The notes beneath the pieces are model-generated. The model ran no database searches. It was not told the origin of the DNA and saw nothing but the letters and a program-made list of their open reading frames with translations. Both the position numbers and the translations under genes were made by a program. Positions 1-8,016 of a DNA stretch of 64,000 nt are shown piece by piece. The DNA is from Flavobacterium piscisymbiosum (GTDB taxonomy: Bacteria; Bacteroidota; Bacteroidia; Flavobacteriales; Flavobacteriaceae), in NCBI RefSeq assembly GCF_020905295.1, contig NZ_JAJJMM010000001.1, positions 3,906,001-3,970,000 on the forward strand, read 5' to 3'. Positions within the stretch are counted from its first letter, which is position 1. Every line of letters starts with the position of its first letter.

Positions 1-53
1 ATTATCCTATGCCGGGTCGTACAATGAAATTTATAATAAGTATCGAGCTATGA
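1..53 (+). CDS. TonB-dependent receptor, C-terminal end (partial)
   Basis: The reading frame from position 3 to the TGA at 51-53 encodes YPMPGRTMKFIISIEL. A YPMPGR motif followed by a short last beta strand is the usual end of Bacteroidota TonB-dependent receptors, which import large ligands across the outer membrane. Only the last 16 residues are inside the window, so subfamily and ligand cannot be read. The stop overlaps the start of the next lipoprotein gene in an ATGA arrangement, so the two are probably translationally coupled and act together. Receptor identity is an inference from the C-terminal motif and the context. Confidence 0.7.
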   Translation, partial: YPMPGRTMKFIISIEL

Positions 54-1195
54 AAAAGATCACAACAAAATTAGTCCTCGGTTTATTGATAACCCTTGCT
101 TTTGTTTCCTGTAGGGAAGAGGAAACGATTTTTCCGTCTTCGGATAAAAGTGTAGCTGCGCCAAGAAGCGACGGTAAAATAGAGGGATTTTATCTTCTTA
201 ATGAAGGTAATATGGGAATGAACAGAGCCAGTATTGATGTATTCAATTACAGGACAGGAAATTATACCACCGATATTTATTCAGAACGAAACCCAACAGT
301 TGTAAAAGAATTGGGTGATGTTGGAAACGATATTCAAATCTACGGCAACAAGGTTTATGCGGTAATTAATGTTTCGAACAAAGTAGAAGTTATTGATAAA
401 TGGACGGCAAAACGCATCAAAAAAATAGACATTCCCAATTGTAGATATGTGGCTTTCTATAAAGATAAAGCTTATGTAAGTTCTTACGCAGGTCCTGTGG
501 CGATTGACCCCAATGCCGAAATAGGTTTTGTGGCAGAAATCGATACGACATCATTAGAAATAAAAAGAAAAGTAAATGTGGGTTATCAGCCCGAACAAAT
601 GGTGGTACACAACGGGAAACTTTACGTTGCCAATTCCGGAGGTTACAGGGTTCCCAACTACGACAGAACCGTATCTGTAATCGATCTTGAAACTTTTACC
701 GAAATAAAAAAGATAGATGTTGGTATCAATCTTTACAGTATGGAAATCGACAGCAGGGGAGATATTTATGTGAGTTCCAGAGGAGATTATTACAACATTC
801 CTTCGAATCTTTTTGTGATTGATACTAAAACTGATGAGAAAAAAATGCAGCTCGATATGCCGGTTTTAGGAATGTGTCTCGTTGACGATTTGCTCTATTA
901 TTACAGTGTATCATGGAGTTACCTCACCAATAGTAATAAGGTGACCTACGGAATATTAGATACAAAAACGAAGAAAGTAATAAGCGATAAGATTATTACA
1001 GACGGTACCGAGAAACAAATTATGATTCCGTACGGACTTCAGATAAATCCTGAAACAAAGGAAATTTATATTACCGATGCACAAAATTATGTGGTAACAG
1101 GCTACATCTATTGCTTTACGCCCGAAGGCAAACTAAAATGGAAAACTACCGCCGGGAATATTCCTGCACATATTGCTTTTATAACTAAAAATTAA
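50..1195 (+). CDS. DUF5074/YncE-like beta-propeller surface lipoprotein
   Basis: This 381-residue lipoprotein has a signal peptide with Cys21 in a lipobox (FVSC) followed by an acidic REEE stretch, which in Bacteroidota favours export to the cell surface. The rest consists of repeated blade-like segments (for example ISNKVEVIDKW-type and TVSVIDLETF), typical of YncE/DUF5074 seven-bladed propellers. Bacteroides BtuG, a cobalamin-binding partner of the receptor BtuB, has this general architecture. The gene starts inside the stop codon of the TonB receptor and is followed after 1 bp by the next lipoprotein gene, so it is operonic. It probably captures ligand for the receptor; the ligand itself is not shown by the sequence. 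Confidence 0.75.
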   Translation: MKKITTKLVLGLLITLAFVSCREEETIFPSSDKSVAAPRSDGKIEGFYLLNEGNMGMNRASIDVFNYRTGNYTTDIYSERNPTVVKELGDVGNDIQIYGNKVYAVINVSNKVEVIDKWTAKRIKKIDIPNCRYVAFYKDKAYVSSYAGPVAIDPNAEIGFVAEIDTTSLEIKRKVNVGYQPEQMVVHNGKLYVANSGGYRVPNYDRTVSVIDLETFTEIKKIDVGINLYSMEIDSRGDIYVSSRGDYYNIPSNLFVIDTKTDEKKMQLDMPVLGMCLVDDLLYYYSVSWSYLTNSNKVTYGILDTKTKKVISDKIITDGTEKQIMIPYGLQINPETKEIYITDAQNYVVTGYIYCFTPEGKLKWKTTAGNIPAHIAFITKN

Positions 1196-1196
1196 A

Positions 1197-2492
1197 ATGA
1201 AAAAAATGTATCACAACTTTTTAAAACATTTTCGATTCGCAGTGCTTGTATTAGTAGCACTAACACTTACCAATTGTTCTGATAGTGGTTCGAATGACGA
1301 TGATAACGGAGAAACTATTGTTGAAAATGAATATAGTGTACAACGCTCTAAAATAGTAGCAGTTACAGCACATAATGGACTAAGTACAGAGGCTAAATTT
1401 ACGTGGAGCGTGACAAAAGGACCATCTGATAATTATGCATTTTCTGATGTTACGGCCAAGGAAACCTTATTTGCAGCGACTGAAGTTGGGGTTTACGAAC
1501 TGACGTTATTGATCAACGATCAGGGAATGATGCAAACGCAAAAAGTAAAGGTAAATGTAACCAAAGAAACAAAGGAATATAAAACTTTTATCGACAAAGT
1601 ATTTGAGTTTAAACCTGCGCCCGGACAGTTTATAAATGATTTACCGGCAGCCAATGATGGAGAAACGGCCGAAAGAATTTTGGCCAGAGCCAATACATAC
1701 TTGGCCAAGAAAAACGGAGATCTTATTTCGCTTGGAGCATTTGGCGGTTACATTGTTTTTGGATTTGATCATACCATTGTTAACATAAAAGGCAAACGCG
1801 ATTTTAGGGTTTTAGGCAATGCTTTCTGGGCAGATGCCAATCCTAATCCTGATACTTCAATGCGAGGCGGGAGTAGTGAAGCGGGAGTGATAATGGTTTC
1901 TTACGATAAAAATAAAAACGGACTTCCGGATGACGAATGGTACGAAATAGAAGGTGCAGGTCACAACATGGAAAAAACGATTCATAATTATGAAATCACG
2001 TACTACAGGCCAGATCCCAACAAAGTGCCTGTTCCCGGAGGTGGAACCGGAACTGTACTTTTTACTGATATAGAATATATCTACTGGAAAGACAATCAGG
2101 GTAAAGATGGTTATTTGGCACAAAACAACGCCTACAATCACTCATTAGATTACTGGCCAAAATGGCTCAAAGATCAGCCAAGTCTCACTTTTAAAGGAAC
2201 AAGATTACGGGACAATGCGGTTGATGAAAGCGGAACAGGAAGCTATTTTGTTCAGTACGCATTTCTTTACGGATATGCAGATAACGCACCCAACAACGAC
2301 GATGATTCTGCTATAGATATTGATTGGGCAATTGATAAAAACGGAAACAAAATTCACCTTCCGGGAGTAGATTTTGTAAAAGTGTATAATGGTCTCAACC
2401 AGCAGGCGGGATGGTTAGGCGAAACTTCTACCGAAATAATGGGAGCAACAGATTTGCACCTTTTGGGAGAAAATATTCCTACCCGAAAATAG
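1197..2492 (+). CDS. PKD-like cell-surface lipoprotein, paralogue 1 of 3
   Basis: This 431-aa lipoprotein has a lipobox at Cys27 (LTNC) followed by SDSGSNDDDN, an acidic surface-export-like signal. Residues about 45-125 resemble a PKD/Ig-like domain (FTWSVTKGPSDNY, GVYELTLLIND). The larger C-terminal half holds the block GGYIVFGFDHTIVN, an EF-hand-like Asp/Asn loop (YDKNKNGLPDDEWYEIEG) and a second block, IDIDWAIDKNGN. All three blocks recur in the two following genes, so this is a tandem triplication. Its start lies 1 bp after the previous stop. A ligand-binding accessory role for the upstream TonB receptor is inferred; no enzyme motif is visible. Confidence 0.7.
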   Translation: MKKMYHNFLKHFRFAVLVLVALTLTNCSDSGSNDDDNGETIVENEYSVQRSKIVAVTAHNGLSTEAKFTWSVTKGPSDNYAFSDVTAKETLFAATEVGVYELTLLINDQGMMQTQKVKVNVTKETKEYKTFIDKVFEFKPAPGQFINDLPAANDGETAERILARANTYLAKKNGDLISLGAFGGYIVFGFDHTIVNIKGKRDFRVLGNAFWADANPNPDTSMRGGSSEAGVIMVSYDKNKNGLPDDEWYEIEGAGHNMEKTIHNYEITYYRPDPNKVPVPGGGTGTVLFTDIEYIYWKDNQGKDGYLAQNNAYNHSLDYWPKWLKDQPSLTFKGTRLRDNAVDESGTGSYFVQYAFLYGYADNAPNNDDDSAIDIDWAIDKNGNKIHLPGVDFVKVYNGLNQQAGWLGETSTEIMGATDLHLLGENIPTRK

Positions 2493-2533
2493 ATTAACCA
2501 AAATATTAAATTAAAATTATAATACCAAAAACC

Positions 2534-3766
2534 ATGAAAAAAAACCTTACCCATTTATTATTAGTTGCCTTTGCAGCCGTGTTTACAAGCTGTAGTAGCA
2601 ACAATGATGATGATAAAGCTGAAGAAAAGATCGCAGTTACACTTCAGGAAAAATACGAAACATCGACATTTAGCGTCCTTAATATTCCGGTTTCTGCCGA
2701 AGTTGCAAGCCCTGTTTATGAATGGATTTTGACTAAAAATCCGGTGAACCAAAAGACAGATTCTATTGTTGGAAACACAAAAGACTTACGTTTTGTAGCC
2801 ATTTATTCGGGAGCTTATGAACTGACTTTAAATGTTACTTCAGGAGATAAAAAAGGCAGTAAAAAAACAATAATTAATGTAACGAACGAGACCAAAAATT
2901 ACACCCCATATATCACAAGTATTTTTGATTTTGATCCGGCACCGGGAATGTTTGCCAATGATTTATACAAAGACGGATTTAAAAAAGAAGATGTAGTGCG
3001 AACGGCTTTGGGCAGAATCAATGAAACCAATGTTGGATATCAATTGGATCTTGGAGGTTTTGGAGGTTCTATTATTGTAGGTTTCGATCATACTGTTGTG
3101 AATGTTCCGGGACAAAACGATTTTAAAATTTATGGAGGAGATTTAACAGATCAGGCCAATCCGCCGGCACCGGGATTAATATATGTTGCTTATGATAAAA
3201 ACGGAAACGGAAAACCCGATGAAGATGAATGGTATGAAATCATAGGAAGTCAGCACACAAAAACAAATACCATAAAGAATTTTAAAATCACGTATCATAA
3301 AAAAGCGGCAGGAGCACCTGTAGTAGTGGGCGGACCTAATGATATGTTTTCAGATCGTGAACACATTTTTTGCGAAAATAATTCACCTGAGTCCTACTAC
3401 CTGCCAAGATCTAAGAGCAAAAAAGAATATTATCCTTTATGGGCTGCTCAAACTTCAGTTACTTATGAAGGAACAAAACTAAATGTAGATTTTGTTACGG
3501 CACGTCCGGGGCAAGCTACCCTATGGAATTTTACACCTCCACAATGGGGATATGCAAATGCAGTAAACCCTGATATCGATATCGATTGGGCAGTAGATAA
3601 AAACGGAAACAAAGCCAATCTTCCCGGAATTAATTTTATAAAAATAGTAAACTGTGTGAGCGAACCAATGGGACTTTGCCATCAGCAATCTTCAATGGCT
3701 ACTAAGTTTGCAGGAGCAGGAGATCTTCATCTATTAAAAAAATACAATTTAAAAAAAGTAAAATAA
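2534..3766 (+). CDS. PKD-like cell-surface lipoprotein, paralogue 2 of 3
   Basis: This 410-aa paralogue of its two neighbours has lipobox Cys20 (FTSC) followed by SSNNDDDKAEE, an acidic surface-export-like stretch. An N-terminal PKD/Ig-like region (YEWILTKNP, GAYELTLNVTSG) precedes the conserved C-terminal module: GGSIIVGFDHTVVN, the Ca2+-loop-like YDKNGNGKPDEDEWYEI and IDIDWAVDKNGNK. It ends with AGDLHLLKKY, matching the ATDLHLLGE end of paralogue 1. It lies 41 bp downstream of paralogue 1 and 7 bp upstream of paralogue 3, in one operon. No catalytic residues are recognisable. A surface ligand-binding or scaffold role is inferred. Confidence 0.7.
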   Translation: MKKNLTHLLLVAFAAVFTSCSSNNDDDKAEEKIAVTLQEKYETSTFSVLNIPVSAEVASPVYEWILTKNPVNQKTDSIVGNTKDLRFVAIYSGAYELTLNVTSGDKKGSKKTIINVTNETKNYTPYITSIFDFDPAPGMFANDLYKDGFKKEDVVRTALGRINETNVGYQLDLGGFGGSIIVGFDHTVVNVPGQNDFKIYGGDLTDQANPPAPGLIYVAYDKNGNGKPDEDEWYEIIGSQHTKTNTIKNFKITYHKKAAGAPVVVGGPNDMFSDREHIFCENNSPESYYLPRSKSKKEYYPLWAAQTSVTYEGTKLNVDFVTARPGQATLWNFTPPQWGYANAVNPDIDIDWAVDKNGNKANLPGINFIKIVNCVSEPMGLCHQQSSMATKFAGAGDLHLLKKYNLKKVK

Positions 3767-3773
3767 TAAGAAT

Positions 3774-5003
3774 ATGAAAAAGTATTTAAAACATAGTTTG
3801 TTTCTATTGGCTATTGGCGCTTTTTATTGCTGCAGCAATGACGATTCAAAACAAGAAGATCCTGAAACGCAACCTGTAAAAGAAGCTTCCATTTCATTAA
3901 AATTAGCATCGGATTTTAGCGTTAGCAGATACAATGCAGTAACTGTAGATCCTGAAGTAATTATCGAAAATGGTGATGCTGCCCTTGCAAAATACAAATG
4001 GACAACAAAAGTAAGCGGAGCTAACGGAGCTGTAAAAGATTCTGTTATTGGAGACACTAAAACATTACAATTCATAGCGCCTAAAGCAGCTAGTTATACA
4101 GTAGATTTAGCCGTAACATTAGGGAAATTGGTAAAACAAGCGTCTACAAAAGTTACTGTTTCAGAAACGGGTAAAACCTATACTTCAAAAGCATTATCGG
4201 TTATCGATTATTTGCCTGCACCTAGTTATAATAGTGATAATATTCCATTTACGACCAAAGCACAAGTTATGGAAAAAATTCAGTCAGATCTTACAGAAGA
4301 AAATGGTATTTCATTAGGAACTTTTGGAGGATCAATTGTTACAGCTTTTGATCATACAGTAATAAATACTTATGGTAAACGTGATTTTACAGTTTTAATG
4401 AATGAGAATAACGGTAGTTTAAAATTTTCGCCTGTAAGCATCTATGTTGCTTACGATGCAAATAAAAACGGCATTGCAGACGAAAACGAATGGTATGAAA
4501 TCGCTGGTAGTGAATACAATAAATCGACTACTGTTAAAAATTATGAAATGACCTACAACAAGCCTAATCCGGCTAAAGCAGCTGTAACAGGTACAAAAGA
4601 CTGGCAGTTTGATAAAGAATATCTTAAATGGACCGATAATAAAAATGCATCCGGTTTTATTACAAAAACAAAAAAATGGAGACGCTATAATTATTATCCG
4701 CAATGGATGGGAGAATCCTATACAGTAAAAGGAACAAAAGTGTATTTGCCGGTGAAAGATGTAAGTGACGGAGATGAAACAACCTTTAATGTAGGAACTT
4801 TTGAGTGGGGTTACGGAGGTATCAAAGATCCGTCAATAGATATTAGCTGGGCTGTAGATAGTAACGGGAAGAAAGTTCATTTACCCGGAATCGATTTTAT
4901 CAAAGTATTCGTTTCAACATTTGCAGCCGCAGGTGCTACAGATTTGGTAACAAGCTACTTTATAAAAGCCGAAGATTTGAATTTTCCAAAAGCAAGTAAG
5001 TAA
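3774..5003 (+). CDS. PKD-like cell-surface lipoprotein, paralogue 3 of 3
   Basis: This third tandem paralogue (409 aa) has adjacent Cys19-Cys20 at the signal-peptide end (FYCCSNDDSKQED), so either could be the lipidated Cys, followed by an acidic stretch. The PKD-like region (YKWTTKVSG, ASYTVDLAVTLG) is followed by the shared module GGSIVTAFDHTVIN, the EF-hand-like YDANKNGIADENEWYEI and IDISWAVDSNGKK. It is more diverged from copies 1 and 2 than they are from each other: the loop has ISW in place of IDW. It is operonic, 7 bp after paralogue 2 and 57 bp before the DUF4465 gene. Function is inferred from context only. Confidence 0.7.
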   Translation: MKKYLKHSLFLLAIGAFYCCSNDDSKQEDPETQPVKEASISLKLASDFSVSRYNAVTVDPEVIIENGDAALAKYKWTTKVSGANGAVKDSVIGDTKTLQFIAPKAASYTVDLAVTLGKLVKQASTKVTVSETGKTYTSKALSVIDYLPAPSYNSDNIPFTTKAQVMEKIQSDLTEENGISLGTFGGSIVTAFDHTVINTYGKRDFTVLMNENNGSLKFSPVSIYVAYDANKNGIADENEWYEIAGSEYNKSTTVKNYEMTYNKPNPAKAAVTGTKDWQFDKEYLKWTDNKNASGFITKTKKWRRYNYYPQWMGESYTVKGTKVYLPVKDVSDGDETTFNVGTFEWGYGGIKDPSIDISWAVDSNGKKVHLPGIDFIKVFVSTFAAAGATDLVTSYFIKAEDLNFPKASK

Positions 5004-5060
5004 AAACCACCTTTTCTTATATTAACTAAAAACGAATATTAACCCTAAATTTTATAAATT

Positions 5061-6008
5061 ATGAAAAAAGTACTTTATTTTTTAACAGTAGGTCTTTTCT
5101 TAGGACTTTCATCCTGTAACAATGATGATGCGCCTTTAAGCAACGAAAGTGCAAGTGCAGTTGCAAAAAACCAGAGTGGTTTAACAAAAAGAACAGTAAC
5201 AGATCCTGCAATTGGAACCACATCAACGCTTAATTTAACCAGTGCATTATTAACCAGCGGCATTACAACAACCGGCGGTAAATACTGGGAAAACACGTAT
5301 GTGTCTAACACGAATTTAAATGTAGATATCTTTACATTTTCGCATACAGCTACCTCTTCAGGTTATAATTATTGGGATGGTTTTATCGTGTCAAATGTAA
5401 ATGACATTACAGATTACGGTTCTGGTTCAGGCCCTGGCGGATCTGATGGATGGGTGCCTCATCAATGGGGAACTATGGCCGGAAGCGGTTTTGGTACTTC
5501 TTCTACAATTGCTGCCGGAACTCCCGGAACAACAGGTGATCCTTATATCGTAGCGTATTGGTCAAGCTATTTAGATCCTAAAAATCCACAAGGAACTACC
5601 TTTAGCGAAAGCAGTTTTTCAAACTGGATTAAAATTGGAAACACAGGATTATATAAAGTCGAAGGATTAAAAATAAACATGCACCCATGGCCGTATTACG
5701 GTTGTTTATACGGAGATGGATTTGCAAGAGCATTCACTTCAGGTGATTCTTTCAAATTATTAATTTACGGAGTAGCTGAAGACGGAACTATCACGAATCC
5801 TATTGTACATACATTAGCAAATCATACAGGATCTTCATTAGTAATGCCTACAGGATGGATAAATGTAAATACACTTAATCTTCAGAGTTTAGGAGATGTA
5901 AAATACCTTGTTTTCCAAATGACTTCTACAGATTCAGATTTAGTTTACGGAATGAATACTGCAGCTTATTTCTGCTTAGACAAACTTTCTGTAAAACGTG
6001 TAGATTAA
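5061..6008 (+). CDS. DUF4465 domain lipoprotein
   Basis: This 315-residue lipoprotein has lipobox Cys19 (LSSC) followed by NNDDAP. The body has the hallmarks of DUF4465 beta-sandwich proteins: a Trp/Tyr-rich WDGFIVSN segment, a long Gly/Ser-rich loop, a central YWSSY block, and late FKLLIYG and AAYFCLDKLSVK blocks. DUF4465 proteins accompany TonB receptors and DUF5074 propellers in Bacteroidota; BtuH-type cobalamin-binding proteins are, as I recall, of this type, which would need checking. It is the last gene of the locus and is followed within 50 bp by a strong terminator. A surface ligand-binding role is inferred. Confidence 0.7.
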   Translation: MKKVLYFLTVGLFLGLSSCNNDDAPLSNESASAVAKNQSGLTKRTVTDPAIGTTSTLNLTSALLTSGITTTGGKYWENTYVSNTNLNVDIFTFSHTATSSGYNYWDGFIVSNVNDITDYGSGSGPGGSDGWVPHQWGTMAGSGFGTSSTIAAGTPGTTGDPYIVAYWSSYLDPKNPQGTTFSESSFSNWIKIGNTGLYKVEGLKINMHPWPYYGCLYGDGFARAFTSGDSFKLLIYGVAEDGTITNPIVHTLANHTGSSLVMPTGWINVNTLNLQSLGDVKYLVFQMTSTDSDLVYGMNTAAYFCLDKLSVKRVD

Positions 6009-6031
6009 AGGCATTAATCTCATTACTTTAT

Positions 6032-6062
6032 AAAAGCTGCAAGATTTCTTGCAGCTTTTTTT
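6032..6062. terminator. Strong hairpin terminator closing the receptor/lipoprotein locus
   Basis: A perfect 12-bp stem (AAAAGCTGCAAG at 6032-6043 and CTTGCAGCTTTT at 6048-6059) with a 4-nt loop runs into a T tract. It sits 23 bp after the DUF4465 stop. Because A and T tracts flank both sides, it can also serve the convergent oxidoreductase gene ending at 6089. Confidence 0.85.
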
Positions 6063-6088
6063 ATGCATTTACTTTACTTGATAATTTT

Positions 6089-6619
6089 TTATAAAGATTC
6101 CAGAAAAGAGATATATTCTCCCGCACTTTTTTCTATTTTTCCCTGATTTGGATGATGTTCTGCGCCATAAAAAGCAAACAAGGGTTTATAATTGGCTTTT
6201 ATATAATTGAAAGTGACCTCAAAAGGAGTTGTTAGTTGTTGTAACGTGTATTTGTATCTTCCGGTTTCGCTGTAATCTTCTTTGTTGATACCGGCAGAAA
6301 TCGCAAGCGCAATTTTTTTACCTTCCAGTTTATAACCACTTTTGCTGCCATAAGCCCATCCGTGTGTTAAAACTTCGTCCAGCCATTTTTTTAATAATGG
6401 CGGACAATTGAACCAATAGAAAGGAAACTGAAATACAATCGTATCATGCTCCTCGATTAATCGCTGTTCTTTTTCAATATCAATCTTTTCGTTTGGATAT
6501 AGTTGGTGCAAATCATGCAAAGTATATTGGTTAGGATATTTTTTTAATTCTTCAATCCATCTTTTATTGATTAAAGAATTTTCAAGATTGGGATGTATTA
6601 TAATTACGAGAGTTTTCAT
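6089..6619 (-). CDS. NAD(P)H-dependent oxidoreductase, flavodoxin-like fold (KefF/MdaB/YwrO type)
   Basis: The protein is 176 aa from the chosen start. The N-terminus MKTLVIIIHPN is the first strand and phosphate-binding loop of the flavodoxin_2 family. FQFPFYWFNCPPLLKKWLDEVLTHGWAYG is split across the classic FPxYWxxxPxxLKxWxD(x)VxxxGxAY signature. Such FMN/FAD enzymes transfer two electrons from NAD(P)H to quinones or nitro compounds in the cytosol. An in-frame ATG 14 codons upstream exists, but the flavodoxin strand starts at 6619, so that start is preferred. It is divergent from an HxlR regulator gene, the usual arrangement for electrophile- or quinone-responsive control. Confidence 0.85.
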   Translation of the reverse strand: MKTLVIIIHPNLENSLINKRWIEELKKYPNQYTLHDLHQLYPNEKIDIEKEQRLIEEHDTIVFQFPFYWFNCPPLLKKWLDEVLTHGWAYGSKSGYKLEGKKIALAISAGINKEDYSETGRYKYTLQQLTTPFEVTFNYIKANYKPLFAFYGAEHHPNQGKIEKSAGEYISFLESL

Positions 6620-6698
6620 TAAATAAGTATTAAAAATTGCGATTGCAAAGATCAAACTCATTCATAAATACGACAATAAGGGGCGAATTAATCATATA

Positions 6699-6714
6699 GT
6701 GATAAATTAATCAC
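6699..6714. promoter_or_regulatory. Candidate HxlR operator palindrome
   Basis: GTGATAAATTAATCAC is a near-perfect 16-bp inverted repeat (GTGAT/ATCAC arms) in the short divergent intergenic region between the oxidoreductase and the HxlR gene. A further half-site, ATCAT, lies just upstream. Location and symmetry suggest an operator for the adjacent regulator; binding is inferred. Confidence 0.4.
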
Positions 6715-6770
6715 CATGAATTTTAGATGCAAAAACGGCATTTGTCTGTACTTTTGTATTTCTAAAAGAA

Positions 6771-7148
6771 ATGAATATGTATCAGCGAAAAATACCAATC
6801 GATTATAATTGCGGACTTAATGTAGCAATGGAAGTAGTGGGTTCTAAATGGAAATTTTGTTTACTCGATGAAATTGCAAAAGGAATAAAACGTCCTAAAG
6901 ACCTTATCAATGCTGTTAATGGTATTACAAAACGCGTATTGCAAAACCAATTGAAAGAACTTGAATTTCACGGACTTTTAGGAAAAACAATTTATAATGA
7001 AATCCCTTTAAAAGTAGAATATTTTCTAACCGAATCAGGAGAATCCCTAATGCCCTTGATTGTTGCTATTGATAAATGGGGATTGGCATTTGCTCCCCAA
7101 TTAAAAATGATACTTGAAAATCAAATTCTTGAGACTGAAGAACGGTAA
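6771..7148 (+). CDS. HxlR family winged-helix transcriptional regulator
   Basis: This 125-aa protein shows the compact HxlR fold: a Cys near the N-terminus (NCGLNVAMEVVGSKWKF), the helix-turn-helix KRPKDLINAVNGITKRVLQNQLKELE, and a wing ending in PLKVEYFLTESG. HxlR/YodB proteins often sense electrophiles, diamide or quinones through the N-terminal Cys and repress oxidoreductase genes. Cys14 is in the right place for that. A TACTTTTG flavobacterial -7 element at 6749-6756 precedes it closely. The second ATG (codon 3) is an alternative start. It probably controls the divergent oxidoreductase and itself. Confidence 0.85.
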   Translation: MNMYQRKIPIDYNCGLNVAMEVVGSKWKFCLLDEIAKGIKRPKDLINAVNGITKRVLQNQLKELEFHGLLGKTIYNEIPLKVEYFLTESGESLMPLIVAIDKWGLAFAPQLKMILENQILETEER

Positions 7149-7172
7149 TATATAAAAGTCCGCCATGACTAT

Positions 7173-7199
7173 CCTAACAGGTTTTCAAAACCTGTTAGG
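7173..7199. repeat. 27-nt perfect palindrome, with an imperfect second copy at 7291-7317
   Basis: CCTAACAGGTTTT-C-AAAACCTGTTAGG has two 13-nt perfectly complementary arms around one base. An imperfect copy (CCTAACAGGTTTTAAAAAAC followed by TTTTAGG) lies about 90 bp downstream, so the 257-bp gap between the HxlR gene and the MgtC-like gene is largely made of this repeat pair. It may act as a terminator for the HxlR gene, but there is no clean T tract. Confidence 0.8.
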
Positions 7200-7405
7200 T
7201 ATTTATTCAACATCAATATCAATATCAAGATAGTAGCTTTATTATAGATGCATTTTATTATTCCTTTTAATTTTAATAATAATCAGAATACCTAACAGGT
7301 TTTAAAAAACTTTTAGGATAACACAAAGCGAAACTTTAGAATTTAAATCATCCTGAAAATTCTTATATTTAATGTTTTAAATTTTAGTATTAAAAAGCAA
7401 ACATC

Positions 7406-7828
7406 TTGACAACAACTGAATTTTTTACCCGACTCGTAATAGCTTTATTCGCAGGACTCATTATAGGTTTTGAAAGGCAATGGCATCATAAAGAAACAGG
7501 ATTAAAAACCAATATGCTCGTAGCTACAGGAGCTGCTGCTTTTGTATTATTGTCTATAAAAGTAGCGGCAACAGCACCCAATATCGATGTAACCCGAATT
7601 ACCGCTCAGGTAGTTATGGGAGTTGGCTTTCTGGGAGCAGGAGTTATTTTTAGAGAAGGCCCCAATGTACACGGACTAAATTCTGCGGCCACAATATGGT
7701 GTAGTGCTGCCATTGGTTGTATCGCCGCTTCAGGTTATTTTGCCGAAGCTTTGATTTGTACGGCATTAGTAACCATTGTGAATACAGTTCTGGAGCCGAT
7801 AGATAAGTGGATGAGGAATAGGAAGTAA
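7406..7828 (+). CDS. MgtC/SapB family membrane protein
   Basis: This 140-aa hydrophobic protein starts with TTG; no ATG fits the N-terminus TTTEFFTRLVIALFAGLIIGFERQ. The GLIIGFERQWHHKETGLKTN segment and the later GVGFLGAGVIFREG are the two MgtC signatures. About four transmembrane segments are predicted. MgtC-like proteins are inner-membrane factors linked to Mg2+ limitation and F-ATPase modulation in pathogens; in free-living species the role is unclear. The length matches the N-terminal membrane domain only, without the cytosolic ACT-like domain of pathogen MgtC. It stands alone. Confidence 0.85.
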   Translation: MTTTEFFTRLVIALFAGLIIGFERQWHHKETGLKTNMLVATGAAAFVLLSIKVAATAPNIDVTRITAQVVMGVGFLGAGVIFREGPNVHGLNSAATIWCSAAIGCIAASGYFAEALICTALVTIVNTVLEPIDKWMRNRK

Positions 7829-7860
7829 GTAGAGGGTAGAATAAAGAGCAAAGAGGAAAG

Positions 7861-7916
7861 AATAAAGAATAAAGAATAAAGAATAAAGAATAAAGAATAA
7901 AGAGTAAAGAATAAAG
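7861..7916. repeat. Tandem heptanucleotide array (AATAAAG x 8)
   Basis: Eight consecutive 7-bp units of AATAAAG follow the MgtC-like stop; one unit is AGTAAAG. A pure short tandem array of this kind is prone to copy-number change. Confidence 0.9.
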
Positions 7917-7934
7917 ACAGCGATTAAAAAGTAA

Positions 7935-7970
7935 AAATCTGCTAAATCTGCTAAATCTGCCAAATCTGCG
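7935..7970. repeat. Tandem 9-bp array (AAATCTGCN x 4)
   Basis: Four consecutive units AAATCTGCT, AAATCTGCT, AAATCTGCC and AAATCTGCG lie just before the 3' end of the outer-membrane barrel gene. The same unit, ending in ...CTGCGAGA, recurs inside the hairpin at 59236-59311, so it belongs to a dispersed family. Confidence 0.85.
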
Positions 7971-8016
7971 AGAAAATTATTTTTATATAGCGATTAAATC
8001 ATTTCATTAAAGCTCT

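Noticed and set aside
7861..7970. CRISPR array
   Set aside because: The units are 7 and 9 bp in uninterrupted tandem, with no spacers and no cas genes.
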